This document shows positions 5,720 to 12,304 of a stretch of DNA of 12,377 bases, in pieces. The position numbers and the translations under genes are program-made. Where the stretch lies: positions 1 to 12,377 of the forward strand of contig DBDP01000002.1 of assembly GCA_002293625.1 (NCBI GenBank), given 5' to 3'. The first letter of the stretch is position 1; the number at the start of each line of letters is the position of its first letter. The notes under the pieces were generated by a model that had not been told where the DNA came from, searched no databases, and worked only from the letters and a program-made list of their open reading frames with translations. This stretch comes from Clostridiales bacterium UBA929. Lineage in GTDB: Bacteria > Bacillota > Clostridia > Oscillospirales > UBA929.

Positions 5720-7689
5720 CACTGGCTGAAAAGAGGGCAAACCGCCCCGCGCTGCCAAAACGCGCCGTCGTTACCGGCGGGATGCCCTACGGGAACAAGA
5801 ATCTGCATTTCGGACACATCGGCGGCTGCCTCGTCCATGCCGACACGCTGGCGCGTTTTCTGCGCGACCGAATCGGGGCGGAGAACGTGCTGTTCGTCTC
5901 CGGCACCGACTGTTACGGTTCGCCGATTACCGAGGATTACCGCAAGAAGGCGGCAAGCGGCGAGTTTTCCGGCTCGATCGAGGATTTTGTACGCTTCAAC
6001 CATGAGAACCAGAAGGCGACGCTCACGTCCTACGGTGTCTCCCCCGACCTGTTCGGTGCTTCGGCGCTGGGGCGCGCCGCCGAAATCCACCGCGAAGTAA
6101 GCGCGTGGGTCCTACGGACGCTGCATGAAAACGGACACTTGAAAAAGCTGTCCAGCGCGCAGTTCTACGACCCGGAGCGGGGTGTGTTCCTCAACGGACG
6201 GCAGGTGATCGGGCGCTGCCCGGTAGCGGGCTGCCAAAGCGAGAAGGGTTACGCAGACGAGTGCGATTTGGGGCATCAATATCTGCCGAGCGAGCTGCTT
6301 GAGCCGAAGAGCGCGCTGACCGGCGTCACGCCGGAGCTGCGGGAGGTTCCGAACCTTTACATCCGCATGGATGAAATGCGCGGCTTGCTGCGGCTGTGGC
6401 TGAACGAGTTCGCGACGCGGGAGCGGGCGCGTCCGTTCGTCGTCAGTTCGGTCGCGGAGTTCTTAGAACCGCCGGTAATCTATTGCAAGCGCGAATTGCT
6501 GGACGAAATCGCGGCGCTCCCACTTCCCCCCTACGAGGTGCGGGATGAGGGAGAGAAAAAGTCGAGTGTCGCCCTTGTGTTCGCCCTGCTGGACGAACGG
6601 GAGAAAGCCTGCGCCGCTTTGAGCGCGGCGGGGATCCGTTTCCGAACCGGTAAGACGCTGGTGCCGTTCCGCCTGACCGGCAACGCCGAATGGGGCGTAC
6701 CCGCGCCGGAGATTGACGGATTGGGCGGTCTGACCTTTTGGGTGTGGCCGGAATCGCTGTGGGCGCCGATTTCGTTCACCAAAGCGGCGCTGGAGACGCG
6801 CGGCGGCGGGGACTGGCGCGACTGGTGGTGTTCGCCGGACGCGAAGGTCATTCAGTTTATCGGGCAGGACAACGTCTACTTTTACGGTCCCGCGCAGACG
6901 GCGCTCTTTTTGGGAATGCAGGGTAAAGACCCCGTTCTGCCGCCGCCGGACGGCGCGCTGCCGATGGCCGACATGGTGGCGAACAACCACATTTTATTCT
7001 TTAATAAAAAGGCAAGTTCGTCGGGCAAACTGAAACCGCCGATGGCGGACGAACTGCTCCGCTACTACACGCCGGAGCAGCTTCGGGCGCATTTCCTCGG
7101 GCTTGGGCTGTCGATCCGCTCGGTCGGATTCCAGCCGAAACCGCTCAACCCGGACGCGAATGAAAGCGAGCAAGACCCCGTGTTGAAAGAGGGTAATCTC
7201 TTCACAAATGTCCTCAACCGTGCCGCGCGTTCCTGCTTCTACACGGCGCAAAAATACTTTGGCGGGAAACTGCCGCCCGTCCTCGTCTCCGCCGAAGCGT
7301 TAGAGAAAGCGGAGGAAGCGGCGCTTGACTACGAGCGCCTGATGTCGCGCTGCGAGTTCCATCAGATGATGAACCTCCTCGACGCGTTTATCCGTGACTT
7401 GAACAAGAAGTTTTCCGCCGGGATGAAAGAAGCGGGGGACGACCTTGCCAAAATCGCCCCCGTGCTGGTTGACGGGTTCCATATCCTGCGCGTCGCGACG
7501 GTTTTAAGCCACCCCGTCGTGCCGTTCGGCACGGAGACGCTGGCGGAGTATTTTGCGCTGGACGGCGATTTCTTCTCTTGGGAGCGTCTCTTCACGCCGC
7601 TGAACGAGCTTGCCGGAGCGGAGCATGTCTTCAAGTTCTTGGAACCGCGCGTTGACTTTTTCGCACGGCATGAGTCACAGTTGGGGTAG
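5716..7689 (+). CDS. methionyl-tRNA synthetase-like class I tRNA ligase, divergent
   Basis: A 657-residue product with MetRS layout: VVTGGMPYGNKNLHFGHIGG (18-37) with HIGH element HFGH, FVSGTDCYGSPI (60-71), a zinc knuckle CPVAGC...CDLGH (Cys168, Cys173, Cys183, His187; normally four Cys), NAEWGVPAP (323-331), WVWPESLWAPIS (342-353), and FIGQDNVYFYGPAQTALFLG (381-400). The KMSKS loop is replaced by FFNKKASSSGK (428-438). The helical anticodon domain ends at LEPRVDFF (642-649), and there is no C-terminal EMAP/Trbp111-like tRNA-binding domain. The start overlaps gltX by 4 bases, so the two are cotranslated. It may be the cell's only MetRS or, more likely given the altered loop, knuckle and residues, a paralogue with an unknown role; the window cannot decide. 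I leave the symbol blank for that reason. Confidence 0.85.
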   Translation: MTLAEKRANRPALPKRAVVTGGMPYGNKNLHFGHIGGCLVHADTLARFLRDRIGAENVLFVSGTDCYGSPITEDYRKKAASGEFSGSIEDFVRFNHENQKATLTSYGVSPDLFGASALGRAAEIHREVSAWVLRTLHENGHLKKLSSAQFYDPERGVFLNGRQVIGRCPVAGCQSEKGYADECDLGHQYLPSELLEPKSALTGVTPELREVPNLYIRMDEMRGLLRLWLNEFATRERARPFVVSSVAEFLEPPVIYCKRELLDEIAALPLPPYEVRDEGEKKSSVALVFALLDEREKACAALSAAGIRFRTGKTLVPFRLTGNAEWGVPAPEIDGLGGLTFWVWPESLWAPISFTKAALETRGGGDWRDWWCSPDAKVIQFIGQDNVYFYGPAQTALFLGMQGKDPVLPPPDGALPMADMVANNHILFFNKKASSSGKLKPPMADELLRYYTPEQLRAHFLGLGLSIRSVGFQPKPLNPDANESEQDPVLKEGNLFTNVLNRAARSCFYTAQKYFGGKLPPVLVSAEALEKAEEAALDYERLMSRCEFHQMMNLLDAFIRDLNKKFSAGMKEAGDDLAKIAPVLVDGFHILRVATVLSHPVVPFGTETLAEYFALDGDFFSWERLFTPLNELAGAEHVFKFLEPRVDFFARHESQLG

Positions 7690-7752
7690 CGCGGCTGACG
7701 AATCAACCCCGCAACATCTTCTTGAAAAAGTCGGGCAAGCCGCTTCCGTCTC

Positions 7753-7761
7753 TGCTATTCT
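7753..7761 (+). promoter_or_regulatory. possible extended -10 promoter for the AraC-type regulator
   Basis: TGCTATTCT (7753-7761) fits an extended -10 element (TGnTATNNT) and lies just ahead of the AAGGAGGG ribosome site. No -35 box is found at the right spacing; the nearest TTGAAA (7722-7727) is 28 bases away. No terminator is seen between the MetRS-like gene and this point. Confidence 0.35.
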
Positions 7762-7783
7762 AACCTCGGAAGGAGGGAGCGGG

Positions 7784-8665
7784 ATGGATTTGCTGTCGCA
7801 GCTCAACCGGGCAATGGACTATGTGGAGGAACACATCAGCGACGATTTGGCGCTTGAGGACGTTTCATCGGTTACGTCTTATTCAGCGTATCATTTTGGG
7901 AGGCTGTTTTATTACATCGCCGAGATGCCGCTTTCGGAGTACATCCGTAAACGCAAACTGTCGCTCGCCGCGATGGAACTGCAAAACAGGTCTGTGAAGG
8001 TCATTGACCTGGCCGTTAAATATGGGTACGACAATGCCGACAGTTTTTCACGCGCGTTTACGAAACAACACGGCGTAACGCCGACCTCCGCGCGGAAGAA
8101 CGGCGTTATCCTTCAAATTTTTCCTCCCCTGACCTTCCAAATCAAAATCAAAGGAGTGCAGGGCATGAATTGGCGAATCGAGCAAAGGGAAGCGTTTGAG
8201 GTGTTTGGCGTTGAGAGGATATTCCAAAACGACGAAACGGGCAAGGTACCGGAATTTTGGAACGAATGCCACCAAAACGGCTGTTATGAAAAACTCTTTG
8301 ACGACGCGGGAGGAGAAAGAATATCCGCCAAAAAAGCGGGCATTTGCGTAATCAACGCCGTATGCGGGTACTGCGAACCGGGAGAAAACACATTTCCGTA
8401 TATGATCTGCGCGTTGAAGAAAGACGGCTGTAAGACCGACGGTTACAAAACCGCCCGGATTCCGGCGGCGACATGGGCTGTATTCCGCAGCGAAGAATCT
8501 AACGACTTAGGGTTGCATATCCCGCAGTTGTTCAACCGTGCCTACAGCGAATGGCTTCCCTCATCCGGGTACGACAAGGCGATTGGACCCGACATGGAAG
8601 TATATTATACTACAGACAACGGCGGGCATTTTGAGGAGGTCTGGATTCCGGTCAAGAAAGCGTAG
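7784..8665 (+). CDS. AraC-family transcriptional regulator with GyrI-like effector domain
   Basis: A 293-residue product. ATG 7784 is chosen because AGGAGGG (7771-7777) sits just upstream, and a longer frame runs into the previous gene. Residues 5-105 hold the two AraC helix-turn-helix units, with SAYHFGRLFYYIAEMPLSEY (34-53) and the signature GYDNADSFSRAFTKQHGVTP (81-100). Residues 128-293 form a GyrI-like/effector-binding domain (starting NWRIEQREAFEVFGVERIF and ending EVYYT...FEEVWIPVKK), the fold that binds drugs or other small molecules in Rob- and BmrR-type proteins. The DNA-binding domain is N-terminal, unlike classical AraC but usual for this Firmicutes subgroup. It probably activates a gene in response to a hydrophobic or cationic ligand; the target is unknown. 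The exporter genes facing it at 8729-10647 are a natural candidate but convergent, so this is a guess. Confidence 0.9.
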   Translation: MDLLSQLNRAMDYVEEHISDDLALEDVSSVTSYSAYHFGRLFYYIAEMPLSEYIRKRKLSLAAMELQNRSVKVIDLAVKYGYDNADSFSRAFTKQHGVTPTSARKNGVILQIFPPLTFQIKIKGVQGMNWRIEQREAFEVFGVERIFQNDETGKVPEFWNECHQNGCYEKLFDDAGGERISAKKAGICVINAVCGYCEPGENTFPYMICALKKDGCKTDGYKTARIPAATWAVFRSEESNDLGLHIPQLFNRAYSEWLPSSGYDKAIGPDMEVYYTTDNGGHFEEVWIPVKKA

Positions 8666-8676
8666 TATTTATATTG

Positions 8677-8715
8677 AACACCCGCCGCCCTTCATGAGGA
8701 CGGCGGGTGTTTTTG
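8677..8715 (+). terminator. intrinsic terminator after the AraC-type regulator
   Basis: AACACCCGCCG (8677-8687) pairs perfectly with CGGCGGGTGTT (8701-8711), and a T-run ends at 8715. A smaller CCT/AGG pair may stack in the loop. It fills the 63-base gap between two convergent genes. On the minus strand the stem is followed by CAATATAA rather than a T-run, so it serves the plus strand best but may also stop natB transcripts weakly. Confidence 0.85.
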
Positions 8716-8728
8716 GTTATCTGTCTCG

Positions 8729-9922
8729 TCACGCGCGTAGCATGATGTTCTCCTTCTTGAACATATACCGTCCGGCGGCAAGCACGATGCCGACAAACAC
8801 CATCGTTACGGCGAGGGTAATCACCATATACATCGGGTCTTCGATCCCCGCCAAAACCTTCTTTAGACAGCCGGTGACGTTCAGCAGCGGGACATACGCC
8901 GTCCAAAACTTAAAGTCGCCGCCCAGCATGTTCATCGTGGTGAAAACAGGAATGTAAGACGCAAGCATGATAAACGAGCCGTAAGTGGACGCCTCCTTAA
9001 CCGACCGGGCATAGGTGGAGAGCAGGATGTGCAGCCCGGAGAAGAAGACGGCGGTTGCCGCGACGATCAGCAGGATAAAGAGGATGGTCGGCAGCGGCAG
9101 CATAATCCCGTGCGCGTCGTCCAAGCCCAGCGTCATCGCACGCGGGTTCATCGCGTACCCGATGGCGATACCGCCCAAGCTCGCGACGGCGGAGAGCAGC
9201 GACATAACCGTCACGGCCAGCAGTTTCCCCGCCAAAATATCGGTACGGCGCGCGCCGGTGCAAAGCAGCGGCTCAAACGTGCGGCGTTCCTTTTCGCCTG
9301 CGAAGAGGTCTACCGCCGTCGCCATACCGCCCACGCTCAGCAGGATGATCATCAGCATCGGCAGGATCATCGAGAGGAACATCCCCGCTCCGCTCTCTTC
9401 CCCGCCCGATTCGACCTCCAGCGAAACAATACTAACCGCGAGCGGTGCCAAGTCTGAAAGCGTGATGCCCTGCTCGGCGAGTTTCTGCGATTGCACCGTT
9501 TGGTTGTAGGCGGTCAGCAATCCGTTGACGTGGTTTGCCGACATAGAGGAAGTCGTTTTGTTGGGGTCATAAATCAGGCGGATATTCGTGGTATCCCCTT
9601 CAACCGCGAGGGAAACGACCGCCGCGTCGGCGTCCCCGTTCCGCAGAGAAGCCGTCGGGTCATCCGCCGTTATTACGCGAATGCCGGAATCAATAAACAC
9701 ATCGTCTTTTAGCAGGTTGTTCAAATCTTCCGCCGCGCCGGCTTCGGCGGCGATCACCGTTTCGGACGGTCCTTCGATCTGATCGGCAGCCTGCGAACCG
9801 ATAAACCAAAACATTATCGGATACAGCAGCAGCGGCAGCAGGAACGTCGTGAGAATCGAGCGCCGGTCACGTATGATGTCCAGCAATTCTTTCTTGAAAA
9901 TAATCCCGGTAAACCCTTTCAT
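8729..9922 (-). CDS. natB: ABC-2 type transporter permease, NatB-like
   Basis: Membrane subunit of an ABC exporter; the B. subtilis NatAB relative extrudes Na+, but substrates vary across this family. 397 residues. The N-terminal FKKELLDIIRDRRSILTTF (9-27) is the cytoplasmic lead-in typical of NatB, followed by a first membrane helix (about 24-42), a large outside domain (43-177) and then helices at about 180-205, 228-255, 276-302, 311-330 and 364-386. GEKERRTFEPLLCTGARRTD (209-228) is the family's conserved cytoplasmic coupling segment (GEKERGTLE-type). The start overlaps natA by 4 bases (ATGA), so subunits are made together. The outer domain is Asp/Thr-rich without visible metal or catalytic motifs. 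The symbol reflects the family; the substrate is not proven. Confidence 0.88.
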   Translation of the reverse strand: MKGFTGIIFKKELLDIIRDRRSILTTFLLPLLLYPIMFWFIGSQAADQIEGPSETVIAAEAGAAEDLNNLLKDDVFIDSGIRVITADDPTASLRNGDADAAVVSLAVEGDTTNIRLIYDPNKTTSSMSANHVNGLLTAYNQTVQSQKLAEQGITLSDLAPLAVSIVSLEVESGGEESGAGMFLSMILPMLMIILLSVGGMATAVDLFAGEKERRTFEPLLCTGARRTDILAGKLLAVTVMSLLSAVASLGGIAIGYAMNPRAMTLGLDDAHGIMLPLPTILFILLIVAATAVFFSGLHILLSTYARSVKEASTYGSFIMLASYIPVFTTMNMLGGDFKFWTAYVPLLNVTGCLKKVLAGIEDPMYMVITLAVTMVFVGIVLAAGRYMFKKENIMLRA

Positions 9923-10647
9923 TCGGCAGACCTCCCCGCGAGCTTAAAGAATACTTCTTCCAGATTGTCGCAGCCGTGGTTCTCGCACAGCTCTTTCAGC
10001 GTGCCGACGGCGGTCAGGACACCCTTGTGCAGGATGCCGATGCGGTCACAGAGCCGCTCGGTGATGTTTAGGTTATGGTCGGAGAGGACGATGGTTTTCC
10101 CCTGCGTCTTCAGCGCCATCATGAAATCCTCGACATCTTTGCGGCTGGTGACGTCCAGCCCTACCATGGGTTCGTCGAACAGCATCACCGACGGATCGTG
10201 CACGACGCTTCGCGCGAGCGCTACCTTTTGCCGTGTGCCCTTGCTGAGTTTCTTTGCGTGCATATCCAAATACTCGGTAAACGAGAACGCACCCGCCAGC
10301 TCCACGGCGCGTTTGTGGGCGTCCTCCTCCGATTTGCCGCACAGGCGGGCGAAGTACACAATGTTCTCCCGCGCCGTCAGGCGGTCGTACAGTCCCGCGT
10401 CGCCGCCGAACAGCAGCCCGATACGGCTGCGCACCTTGTCGGGTTCTTTGCGCAGGTCGATCCCCTCAATCGAGGCGGTGCCGCCGGTCGGCGTGAGCAT
10501 CGTCGCGAGCAGACGCAGCGTTGTTGTCTTTCCCGCTCCGTTCGCGCCCAGCAGACCGAATATTTCACCGCCGGAAACGGTGAAACTGACCTCCTGCACG
10601 GCTTTGACCTGCTTGAAATGCTTTGTCAGTTTGTCTAGCGTGAGCAT
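9919..10647 (-). CDS. natA: ABC transporter ATP-binding protein, NatA-like
   Basis: ATPase subunit partnering the NatB-like permease. 242 residues, near the family's usual 246. The start at 10647 follows AAAGGAGG; a longer frame to 10764 lacks a ribosome site and crosses the leader ORF. Walker A is GANGAGKTT (34-42). The Q-loop region reads LLFGGDAGLYDRLTARENI (78-96), with Gly in the Gln position as is common in NatA. The signature is LSKGTRQ (134-140, Lys for the first Gly of LSGGQ), Walker B is VMLFDEP (154-160), the D-loop is GLD (163-165) and the switch His is His191 in LSDHNLNITERLCD. It overlaps natB. A 14-codon ORF with its own ribosome site ends 16 bases upstream, so translation may be coupled or attenuated. 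Confidence 0.9.
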   Translation of the reverse strand: MLTLDKLTKHFKQVKAVQEVSFTVSGGEIFGLLGANGAGKTTTLRLLATMLTPTGGTASIEGIDLRKEPDKVRSRIGLLFGGDAGLYDRLTARENIVYFARLCGKSEEDAHKRAVELAGAFSFTEYLDMHAKKLSKGTRQKVALARSVVHDPSVMLFDEPMVGLDVTSRKDVEDFMMALKTQGKTIVLSDHNLNITERLCDRIGILHKGVLTAVGTLKELCENHGCDNLEEVFFKLAGRSAE

Positions 10648-10663
10648 AAAATTCCTCCTTTTG

Positions 10664-10708
10664 TTATGTTCGAAGCACTTTGCTTGCGATAGGTTCAATA
10701 TGATCCAT
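10664..10708 (-). CDS. putative 14-residue leader peptide upstream of natA
   Basis: On the minus strand an ATG at 10708 opens MDHIEPIASKVLRT and stops at TAA 10664. The ribosome site GGGAGG sits 8 bases upstream of the ATG, as strong as those of the real genes here. The stop is 16 bases before the natA start, and the frame differs from natA. A -10-like TATACT (10736-10731) would start transcription about 16 bases before this ATG. The size and position resemble regulatory leader ORFs, but no strong alternative hairpins are visible, so chance remains possible. Confidence 0.4.
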   Translation of the reverse strand: MDHIEPIASKVLRT

Positions 10709-10730
10709 TTAGGACACCTCCCGGAAGAGT

Positions 10731-10736
10731 AGTATA
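10731..10736 (-). promoter_or_regulatory. weak candidate -10 box for the leader ORF and natAB
   Basis: TATACT on the minus strand lies at the right distance before the leader ORF, but at 16-18 bases upstream no -35 resembles TTGACA (ATGCTG or similar). No terminator is seen after the DUF2812 gene either, so natAB could also be read from the PadR promoter across the 181-base gap. Confidence 0.25.
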
Positions 10737-10828
10737 CACATAGAAGCGGACAACAGCATGTCATGTTTTGTAAATTTCTCCGAATTTATTTTGTATTCGT
10801 TCACCGGGCGAAATCACTTGTTTGCGTT

Positions 10829-11386
10829 TCACTCACGTAACAACCTCTCCTGTTGGAGCTTTTTTATCTTTTTCCCCAGTCTGCGCCGCAACAGGAGGAA
10901 GAACACGCTTAAACTCCAAGTCAGCGCCATAGCGAAAATATGGAACGGACCAAGTGAATACGGGTCATCGGCAAAATGCAGGACAATCGAAGGAATCTGC
11001 GCCGCTCCCGCGAGCAATTCAACAATGAACACCGTAAGCCAAAAAGCGTTAATCCGCCGGTAATGCTCCAGTTTAGAGTCGAGGTCGCTGAATATATCAA
11101 ACACGCCGTCCGAGGCTTTTTTACGGAAATACACCCATTGAAACCATGAGGAAACGTGCTCCGCGCCGTTTTCCTCCATAAAGCGTATATACCTCTGACT
11201 TTCCGCGTGCTTTGCGGGCTGCTTCAAAAACTCGCTTCGATAGATGTACTCTCCCGGCGTACAGTCTTCAAATACATAGCGGCACATGAAGAAGTCAATT
11301 GCCGCGAACCCTTTTGCTGACATTTTATTCAGCCACGCTTCCTCTTTTTCGTAATCGAAAAACCATTTCCAAAGTACCGTTTTCAT
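10829..11386 (-). CDS. DUF2812-family membrane protein
   Basis: A 185-residue product. The N-terminal cytoplasmic part contains the DUF2812 hallmark pattern: KWFFDYEKEEAWLNKMSAKG (7-26), then RYVFEDCTPGEYIYRSEF (36-53) and a WFQWVYFRKK (81-90) block. Two membrane helices follow (about 112-132 and 147-167) and a very basic tail ends the protein. The family is common in Firmicutes beside PadR repressors and its biochemical function is unknown. The ribosome site GGAGGTG lies inside the end of the PadR gene, and the two genes overlap by 4 bases, so they form one unit. A role in sensing an envelope signal for PadR is a reasonable guess from genomic pairing only. Confidence 0.88.
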   Translation of the reverse strand: MKTVLWKWFFDYEKEEAWLNKMSAKGFAAIDFFMCRYVFEDCTPGEYIYRSEFLKQPAKHAESQRYIRFMEENGAEHVSSWFQWVYFRKKASDGVFDIFSDLDSKLEHYRRINAFWLTVFIVELLAGAAQIPSIVLHFADDPYSLGPFHIFAMALTWSLSVFFLLLRRRLGKKIKKLQQERLLRE

Positions 11387-11706
11387 AACGCTTCACCTCC
11401 ATCGGCATTTTCCCCGTCTCGCAGCAGCCCGCGCAGGCGTTCAAGTTCCCGCTTAAACACCGCCCGCCCCGCTTCCGTGATGGTGTATTCCTTCTTCCGG
11501 GAGTCCGGCTCCCCAGACAGCGCGGCGATCCATCCCTTAAGCAGCAGCGCGTTGATGGCTCCGTACAGCGTACCCGCGCCCAGCGTAACGCGCCCCGCCG
11601 TCAGTCTCTCGGCGTTTTGCATCACGGCGTAGCCGTGCATCGGGCGGTGCAGGGATAGCAGGATGTAAAACACCGCTTCAGTCAGCGCGCTCTCTTTCTC
11701 CTGCAC
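11383..11706 (-). CDS. PadR-family transcriptional repressor
   Basis: A 107-residue winged-helix protein of the short PadR subfamily. The N-terminal helices FYILLSLHRPMHGYAVMQ (13-30) and the recognition part GAGTLYGAINALLLKGWI (43-60) are characteristic, the wing RKKEYTITEAGRAVF (70-84) follows, and a short charged dimerisation helix ends it. It starts with GTG at 11706; AAGGAGG lies about 10 bases upstream, a slightly long spacing, and no other in-frame start fits. It overlaps the DUF2812 gene by 4 bases. The promoter region contains an excellent palindrome, so it most likely represses its own operon and perhaps natAB downstream. Confidence 0.92.
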   Translation of the reverse strand: MQEKESALTEAVFYILLSLHRPMHGYAVMQNAERLTAGRVTLGAGTLYGAINALLLKGWIAALSGEPDSRKKEYTITEAGRAVFKRELERLRGLLRDGENADGGEAL

Positions 11707-11737
11707 CCCGCTGCTCCCTCCTTGTTACGTCCGCCGT

Positions 11738-11779
11738 TATATCGGGTGACGTAATAGTAGTATATCGGATGCCGATATA
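11738..11779. promoter_or_regulatory. operator: palindrome plus extra half-site, likely PadR binding
   Basis: TATATCGGATGCCGATATA (11761-11779) is a perfect 8-base inverted repeat with a 3-base centre. It lies in the spacer between -35 and -10 and overlaps the -10 box. A third identical half-site, TATATCGG (11738-11745), occurs in the same orientation 23 bases from the second, about two helical turns, in the expected leader. Binding would block RNA polymerase. The sequence is not the ATGT/ACAT operator of phenolic-acid PadRs. Confidence 0.7.
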
Positions 11780-11787
11780 AATGTCAA
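11759..11787 (-). promoter_or_regulatory. SigA-type promoter of the PadR-DUF2812 operon
   Basis: On the minus strand a perfect -35 TTGACA (11787-11782), a 17-base spacer and -10 TATACT (11764-11759). Transcription would begin near 11752, giving a leader of about 45 bases. It is the best consensus promoter in the window, consistent with a promoter kept silent by a repressor. Confidence 0.85.
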
Positions 11788-11807
11788 GAGTTTTTTTAGG
11801 GAGTGCC

Positions 11808-12245
11808 TCATTTGCGGTCGCGGGAGCGTTTTACGAAAAATAAAATGACGATGGGCAAAACAAACGGCGGCATCAGTAAAGGGTAAACAGCCGACGTAAC
11901 CTTACCGTCCACGAGCAGAGGGTCTACACCCCGAATAATATCCGGCAGCATAGCCGCGCACATGACGAAAACAATCACCACGGTAAGCGGCAGAATCCGC
12001 GCGGTTCTCTTTTCGGCTTCCTCGTTGCCCGCATACGCGCCGGACAGAACAGTACGTAATCCGAAGTAGAACGCGGAGATGAAGATAACGGAAAAAGCGC
12101 TGACGCTTTGCTCCGCCCACTCGTAAATCACGGTGCATATAAAGCTGTTTACCGCAGTCAAGCCCAAAAGCAAAAAGAACGCTTCATAACCGTACTTATA
12201 CCGCAAAAATTTTTGCCGCTCGTCGTAGTTTTGCATGGTGTTCAT
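11808..12245 (-). CDS. four-helix membrane protein, possibly DUF6773-like
   Basis: A 145-residue product. The ATG at 12245 is preferred because GGGAAG lies 7 bases upstream; a longer reading would need TTG at 12260, and an ATG at 12236 is also possible. The conserved-looking N-terminus NYDERQKFLRYKYGYEAFF (6-24) precedes helices at about 20-40, 48-66, 84-102 and 117-138, with a charged cytoplasmic loop (NEEAEKRTAR, 74-83) and a basic tail. The YDERQ...YKYGY opening resembles small Firmicutes membrane proteins often placed next to HTH regulators; the family name is from memory and tentative. No function is known. No terminator separates it from the PadR promoter. Confidence 0.8.
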   Translation of the reverse strand: MNTMQNYDERQKFLRYKYGYEAFFLLLGLTAVNSFICTVIYEWAEQSVSAFSVIFISAFYFGLRTVLSGAYAGNEEAEKRTARILPLTVVIVFVMCAAMLPDIIRGVDPLLVDGKVTSAVYPLLMPPFVLPIVILFFVKRSRDRK

Positions 12246-12270
12246 GACATCACTTCCCAATAATTAAGAT

Positions 12271-12304
12271 TCACGGGCGGTCGGGGGCGACCGCTCCTAC
12301 AGGG
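12271..12304. repeat. palindromic intergenic repeat, copy 3 (short form)
   Basis: TTCACGGGCGG...CCTACAGG matches the right half of copy 2 (TTCACGGGCGA...CCTACGG). It contains a perfect 7-base stem, GCGGTCG (12277-12283) and CGACCGC (12288-12294), with a GGGG loop. The stem bases differ from copy 2 but remain complementary, so structure rather than sequence is kept. It lies upstream of the four-helix membrane protein gene. The remaining bases to 12377 hold a short inverted repeat (AATTTC/GAAATT) and no recognisable gene. Confidence 0.6.

Noticed and set aside
7690..7752. Terminator after the MetRS-like gene (GCGGCT 7691-7696 with AGCCGC 7738-7743)
   Set aside because: The stem is only 6 bases with a 41-base loop and no T-run.
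7610..7783. Extension of the AraC-type regulator into the MetRS-like gene
   Set aside because: Shadow frame; AAGGAGGG before ATG 7784 and the family's N-terminus fix the start.
9015..9509. Plus-strand frame of 164 codons opposite natB
   Set aside because: Antisense shadow rich in Ser/Arg/Pro, with no ribosome site; natB is strongly supported by membrane helices and motifs.
9965..10732. Plus-strand frame of 255 codons opposite natA
   Set aside because: Long only because of codon bias in the opposite gene; natA carries all ABC ATPase motifs.
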